Below, piece after piece: positions 43,101 to 45,138 of a DNA stretch of 45,138 nucleotides. A model generated the notes under the pieces. That model was not told the DNA's origin and did not search any database. It was given only the letters and a program-made list of their open reading frames with translations. The stretch comes from Planobispora longispora (GTDB taxonomy: Bacteria; Actinomycetota; Actinomycetes; Streptosporangiales; Streptosporangiaceae): the NCBI RefSeq assembly GCF_016863135.1, contig NZ_BOOH01000073.1:1-45138 (forward strand), given 5' to 3'. The position numbers were made by a program, and so were the translations under genes. Within the stretch, counting starts at the first letter, position 1. The number at the start of each line of letters is the position of its first letter.

Positions 43101-43988
43101 TCAGGAGACCCAGGACCGCGGGGCCTTCCAGGTGTCGCAGGCGGCCGGGGAGGTCGCGGCGTAGCCGCGCTTGAACCAGCGGAGCCGGTTGGCGCCGCTG
43201 CCGTGGCTGCGGTACTCGGGGTCGTCGCCGCTGGCCCGGATCGCCTCGTGCAGCGCCTTCCAGTCCTTCGGGGTGCGCGTCAGGGAGCGGCGCACGCTGC
43301 CCAGGAAGACCCCCGACAGGCAGTCGGCCTGGAGCTCGTAGCGGCGTTTGAGCTCGGCCTCGTCGGCGCGGCGGGAGCGGGCGCGGGCCTCGAAGGCGGC
43401 CCTGATGCCGGTGATGCTCTGCAGGTGGTGACCGTACTCGTGGGTCGCCTTCTTCAGGGGGTACAGGTCGGTCCGGCCCTCGATCCAGTCACCGGCGAGC
43501 AGGAACACCAGCGTGCCCTGCCGGGTGCAGTAGAAGGCGTCGGCGTGGGCGGGCCAGGGCACGCCGCAGACGCGCTCCACGGGATCGTCGTAGAAGCGGA
43601 CCGCGGGGGCGCGGAACCGGAGCCCGTGGAGCCCGCGGCGCTCCGCCCGGGCGAAATGCGCCGACCAGGAGGTGTTCAGGCATTTCATGACCGCCGTCAG
43701 GTACTCCCGCGCCCGCGGGACGCCCCCGTCGACGAGCGGCGGTTCGGGGCACGCGGTGGCCGCCAGCCTGCCGGAGGTCAGCAGCGCGTTCCCGGGCGGG
43801 GCGGTCCGCGCGGCCGCGGCGGACAGGACGGCCCGCCCGGCCGTGGTCGGCGAGGCGGGCGGAGCCGCCTGGGCGGCCGTGGCGGGCAGGGCGACCAGGC
43901 AGGCGGTTCCCAGGAGGGTCCATCGGGCCAGGATCGCCGGACGCCGGAGGGACCGCCGGGGGCCGGCGCCGGGCGAGAGAGAGCGCAT
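43101..43988 (-). CDS. Secreted neutral zinc metallopeptidase (YpfJ-like)
   Basis: A 295-aa secreted protein with an Arg-rich signal sequence (LARWTLLGTACLVALPATAAQA). The zinc site is HEYGHH (183-188, with catalytic Glu184), and the downstream YELQADCLSGVFLG supplies the third ligand. Further family features are CLNTSWSAHF near the N terminus, FYCTRQGTLVFL before the zinc site, and a C-terminal HGSGANRLRWFKRGY. The Cys pairs suit an oxidised extracytoplasmic protein. It is preceded in the same direction by the DUF1772 gene, 33 bp away. The substrate is unknown. Confidence 0.92.
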   Translation of the reverse strand: MRSLSPGAGPRRSLRRPAILARWTLLGTACLVALPATAAQAAPPASPTTAGRAVLSAAAARTAPPGNALLTSGRLAATACPEPPLVDGGVPRAREYLTAVMKCLNTSWSAHFARAERRGLHGLRFRAPAVRFYDDPVERVCGVPWPAHADAFYCTRQGTLVFLLAGDWIEGRTDLYPLKKATHEYGHHLQSITGIRAAFEARARSRRADEAELKRRYELQADCLSGVFLGSVRRSLTRTPKDWKALHEAIRASGDDPEYRSHGSGANRLRWFKRGYAATSPAACDTWKAPRSWVS

Positions 43989-44021
43989 GGTCGGACAGCT
44001 TAGGACTCCCCGCGGCGCCGG

Positions 44022-44534
44022 TCACCCCGTCGCACCGCCGTACAGCACCAGCGCCCAGGCCAGGCAGGCGAGGGCGGCCGTGGAGGACACCGCGCGGACG
44101 ACGTTCCAGCGCACCCACCGCGTCTCGAAGGCGGCGCGCACCGCCGCGGGGTCGGCGATGGCCGCCGGGTCGCCGGCCGCGTCGATGGCGTTGTTGAGCG
44201 GAACGTTGACGGCGGCGGTGACGACGAAGGTCACGCCGTACAGGACGAACCCGGCCGCGATCCAGGGCAGCGCGGGCCGCCCGTCCTCTCCCCCGCCGGC
44301 CAGGTGGAGCACCCCGGCCAGGAGGGTCAGCAGCGGCGCCCCGCCGAAGCTCAGCGCGAACCAGCCGTTGAGGATCCTCCTGTTGATCCGCTGCATCACG
44401 CCGATGAAGGTGCGGTCGTCCGTCTCGGCCAGGCCGAGCATGACGGAGCAGGAGAAGGTGTAGAACAAGCCCGCCGTGAGCCCCATCGCCACCGTGGCCG
44501 CGACCAGCGTGATCGTCTGGAACAGCTCAAGCAT
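44022..44534 (-). CDS. DUF1772 (anthrone-oxygenase-like) membrane protein
   Basis: A 170-aa four-helix membrane protein. TM1 is ITLVAATVAMGLTAGLFYTFSCSVMLGL. The family motif region RTFIGVMQRINRRILNGWF follows, then VVTAAVNVPLNNAIDAAG and RWVRWNVVRAVSSTAALACLAW. Some relatives take part in anthrone oxidation in polyketide pathways, but most have no known role, and no such pathway is nearby. It lies just upstream of the metallopeptidase gene. Confidence 0.9.
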   Translation of the reverse strand: MLELFQTITLVAATVAMGLTAGLFYTFSCSVMLGLAETDDRTFIGVMQRINRRILNGWFALSFGGAPLLTLLAGVLHLAGGGEDGRPALPWIAAGFVLYGVTFVVTAAVNVPLNNAIDAAGDPAAIADPAAVRAAFETRWVRWNVVRAVSSTAALACLAWALVLYGGATG

Positions 44535-44684
44535 CGTCTCTCCTGCCTCAGGACCCTCGCGGGCGCCGTTCTGTCTCGCCCGCTTTCCTTGTGCTCCAAG
44601 TCAAGTGCGACGGGGCGGGAAAGGCCATGCGTGAGACTCTCGATCAGATCTTCACACGTCCAGGCCCGGCCGGGCGGCCGGCTC

Positions 44685-45138
44685 TCAGCTCGCCAGCGAC
44701 CGCCGGTCCCAGTCCTGGGCGGCGGCCTGTTCGCCCGCGCCGGTGATCGGGTGGCGCGGCTCGGCGATCAGGCTGATCCCCTCGGGCAGGCCCGACACGG
44801 TGGAGACCCGGTTGTCCTCCGCCACCTCGACGGTGATCCGGGAGCCCGCGATGGGCAGGCCGGAGATCCGCAGCTTCCCGAACCTCTCCGGCAGCGCCGG
44901 GGACAGCCACAGCCTGCCGTGGGGCACCCAGGGATCCAGCCGGAGCAGGGAGCGGAGCAGCAGGATGGGGGCCGCGGCCGCCCACGCCTGCGGGGAGCAG
45001 GAGGTGGGGTACGGCACCGGGTGCGGGAACTCCTCGCGGTCGAACCCGCAGAACAGCTCCGGCAGCCGCCCGCCGAGCGCCTTGGCGGCGTCCAGCAGCC
45101 CGGCGGCGATGCGCTGGGCGCCCTCGACGAAGCCGTAT
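44685..45138 (-). CDS. Glycogen-debranching-type protein, C-terminal part (runs off right edge)
   Basis: The last ~150 residues of a protein continuing past the right edge. VEGAQRIAAGLLDAAKALGGRLPELFCGF, YPTSCSPQAWAAAAPILLLRSLL, and PWVPHGRLWLSPALPERFG are the end of the (alpha/alpha)6 amylo-alpha-1,6-glucosidase-like domain and its trailing beta-strands. Family members trim glycogen or act on related glucans. The catalytic acids would lie beyond the edge. Confidence 0.88.
   Translation of the reverse strand, partial: YGFVEGAQRIAAGLLDAAKALGGRLPELFCGFDREEFPHPVPYPTSCSPQAWAAAAPILLLRSLLRLDPWVPHGRLWLSPALPERFGKLRISGLPIAGSRITVEVAEDNRVSTVSGLPEGISLIAEPRHPITGAGEQAAAQDWDRRSLAS

Noticed and set aside
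1-45138. Insertion sequences, attachment sites, tRNA or rRNA genes
   Set aside because: I saw no transposase motifs, no terminal inverted repeats with target duplications and no cloverleaf or rRNA sequence; a covariance-model search was not possible here.

Overview
This is a very GC-rich window from a multicellular-type actinomycete. Evidence for that is the strong GC bias at third codon positions, frequent GTG and TTG starts, four-base ATGA/GTGA overlaps, and the gene families present (LuxR-type two-component system, DapC-like aminotransferase, SNF2 helicase, CebR-type operator). The gene set would fit a member of the Streptosporangiales or a relative, but I cannot fix the genus.

Left part (1-13.2 kb). 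A biosynthetic operon on the minus strand runs fatty acyl-AMP ligase (12996) -> acyl carrier protein -> MMPL exporter -> non-ribosomal peptide synthetase (NRPS), and the NRPS runs off the left edge. The visible NRPS order is C-A-PCP-E-C-A-PCP. The first A domain has an isoleucine-like pocket and is followed by an epimerase; the second has a near-perfect serine code and resembles EntF. A 19-bp iron box lies between this operon and a divergent His-rich cation diffusion facilitator. The most economical reading is an iron-responsive lipopeptide system, possibly an acylated siderophore, with its own exporter.

Middle part (13.2-25.3 kb). A TetR/MFS divergent pair has an 18-bp operator-like palindrome. 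It is followed by a strong terminator, a 17-bp tandem repeat, the decayed 3' end of an ArsR regulator, and two SRPBCC proteins. Next come a frameshifted membrane-anchored beta-propeller, two membrane proteins and AhpC. A two-gene operon then encodes a membrane-anchored binding-protein/VWA protein and a periplasmic-type binding protein with no ABC permease or ATPase. It is preceded by a possible nine-codon leader, and both the leader and the VWA gene carry an early TTA codon.

Right part (25.3-45.1 kb). This holds a Doc toxin/antitoxin pair, a DapC-like aminotransferase, a SNF2 helicase with a short Pro-rich follower, and a GH1 beta-glucosidase with an exact CebR-type box inside its 5' coding end. 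A DUF418-nitrilase pair and a run of small uncharacterised proteins follow. One of these small genes is a 24-codon frame locked between two ATGA overlaps. Next is a two-component system that has decayed in both partners: the kinase has lost its catalytic core and the regulator its phosphoacceptor Asp. The window closes with a fused carboxyltransferase and a CaiB-type CoA-transferase, a P-loop kinase, a YpfJ-type metallopeptidase, a DUF1772 protein, and the C-terminal end of a glycogen-debranching-type enzyme.

No tRNA, rRNA, insertion sequence or CRISPR array was seen.
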